From Paenibacillus faecalis (GTDB lineage Bacteria; Bacillota; Bacilli; Paenibacillales; Paenibacillaceae): DNA of 64,000 nucleotides. Positions 63,837-64,000 of the stretch are shown here, piece after piece. The translations under genes were made by a program, and so were the position numbers. Where the stretch lies: assembly GCF_900289175.1 (NCBI RefSeq), contig NZ_LT985747.1:2011912-2075911 (forward strand). Reading direction: 5' to 3'. The notes beneath the pieces are model-generated. The model saw only the letters and a list, made by a program, of their open reading frames with translations. It made no database searches and was not told the DNA's origin. The first letter of the stretch is position 1. Each line of letters begins with the position of its first letter.

Positions 63837-64000
63837 ATGGATTATACAAAGTTAGGAAAACAATTTATAGGCGGGGAATGGAGAGAGGGCAAAAGTGATA
63901 AGAAGCTGCCTAACATCAATCCATATAATGATGAAGTAATCACCACTTTTCAAATAGCCAGTGTAGCTGATATCGATGATGCTTATCAGGCTGCATATAA
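63837..64000 (+). CDS. aldehyde dehydrogenase, N-terminal part (cut by window end)
   Basis: 54 codons are visible: MDYTKLGKQFIGGEWREGKS to DDAYQAAY. FIGGEWREG and NPYNDEVI are the usual front of aldehyde dehydrogenases, close to benzaldehyde/vanillin-type enzymes. RBS AGGAGGGTGAAT precedes the ATG. The rest lies outside the window. Confidence 0.8.
   Translation, partial: MDYTKLGKQFIGGEWREGKSDKKLPNINPYNDEVITTFQIASVADIDDAYQAAY

Noticed and set aside
1..64000. CRISPR arrays, tRNA and rRNA genes, prophage genes
   Set aside because: No regular repeat-spacer series, no tRNA cloverleaf or CCA ends, no rRNA sequence and no phage structural genes were seen on reading both strands.

Overview
The window looks like chromosome of a low-to-mid GC Gram-positive in the Paenibacillaceae (Paenibacillus or a close relative). 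This is inferred from strong GGAGG-type ribosome sites with frequent TTG/GTG starts, a T-box leader, an SR1P-like GapA-binding peptide, an RNPP-type (AimR/Alo-like) receptor with secreted pro-peptides, and a type IV pilus cluster without outer-membrane genes. No rRNA, tRNA or CRISPR array was seen. The species cannot be fixed from the sequence alone.

Layout. 1-1.44 kb: an apparently intact IS3-family element. 1.4-9.4 kb: mixed housekeeping genes (serine hydrolase, T-box controlled aspartate-semialdehyde dehydrogenase, NhaC antiporter, acetyltransferase, nucleobase deaminase, BadF-type sugar kinase, glutathione peroxidase). 9.5-12.4 kb: a redox/Fe-S locus in which a SufR-like regulator is divergent from sodA, an A-type Fe-S carrier, a HesB-like gene and an FMN reductase; short shared motifs lie at the promoters. 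12.6-18.9 kb: aquaglyceroporin, purine permease, then a gluconeogenic operon gapB - SR1P-like peptide - pyruvate phosphate dikinase with a CcpN-like operator on its promoter. 19.2-27.1 kb: PepF, a broken secreted protein, methionine aminopeptidase, a secreted M60 metallopeptidase and an aldehyde dehydrogenase. 27.5-39.6 kb: a type IV pilus operon (minor pilins, PilB, PilT, PilC, PilA, a broken second pilin, PilD, PilM, PilN, PilO, a CheY-like protein with a long linker), in which one minor pilin carries a chitin-binding-like CBM5/12 domain.

39.8-48.4 kb: a D-Ala-D-Ser glycopeptide-resistance-type cluster (VanR, VanS, VanG-like ligase, VanXY, VanT) extended by a DacA carboxypeptidase and preceded by a D-amino-acid-oxidase-like gene. 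An intrinsic terminator sits between vanS and the ligase with no room for a promoter after it. 48.8-53.3 kb: an ABC-2 exporter with a possible attenuated leader, an MFS exporter and a DUF1992 gene. 53.4-55.9 kb: an RNPP receptor followed by two near-identical pro-peptide genes ending in GHGWG and a third secreted small peptide, all on the minus strand; this resembles the aimR-aimP/AloR-AloP arrangement. 56.3-60.4 kb: ECF sigma factor, membrane partner and an ABC exporter in an overlapping operon. 60.6-63.7 kb: secreted M9 collagenase with two PPC domains, then the start of another aldehyde dehydrogenase.

The strongest candidates for something new are the tandem pro-peptide/RNPP locus, the SR1P-like peptide translationally coupled inside a gapB operon, the chitin-binding minor pilin, and the vanRS/G-XY-T-dacA cluster with an internal terminator.
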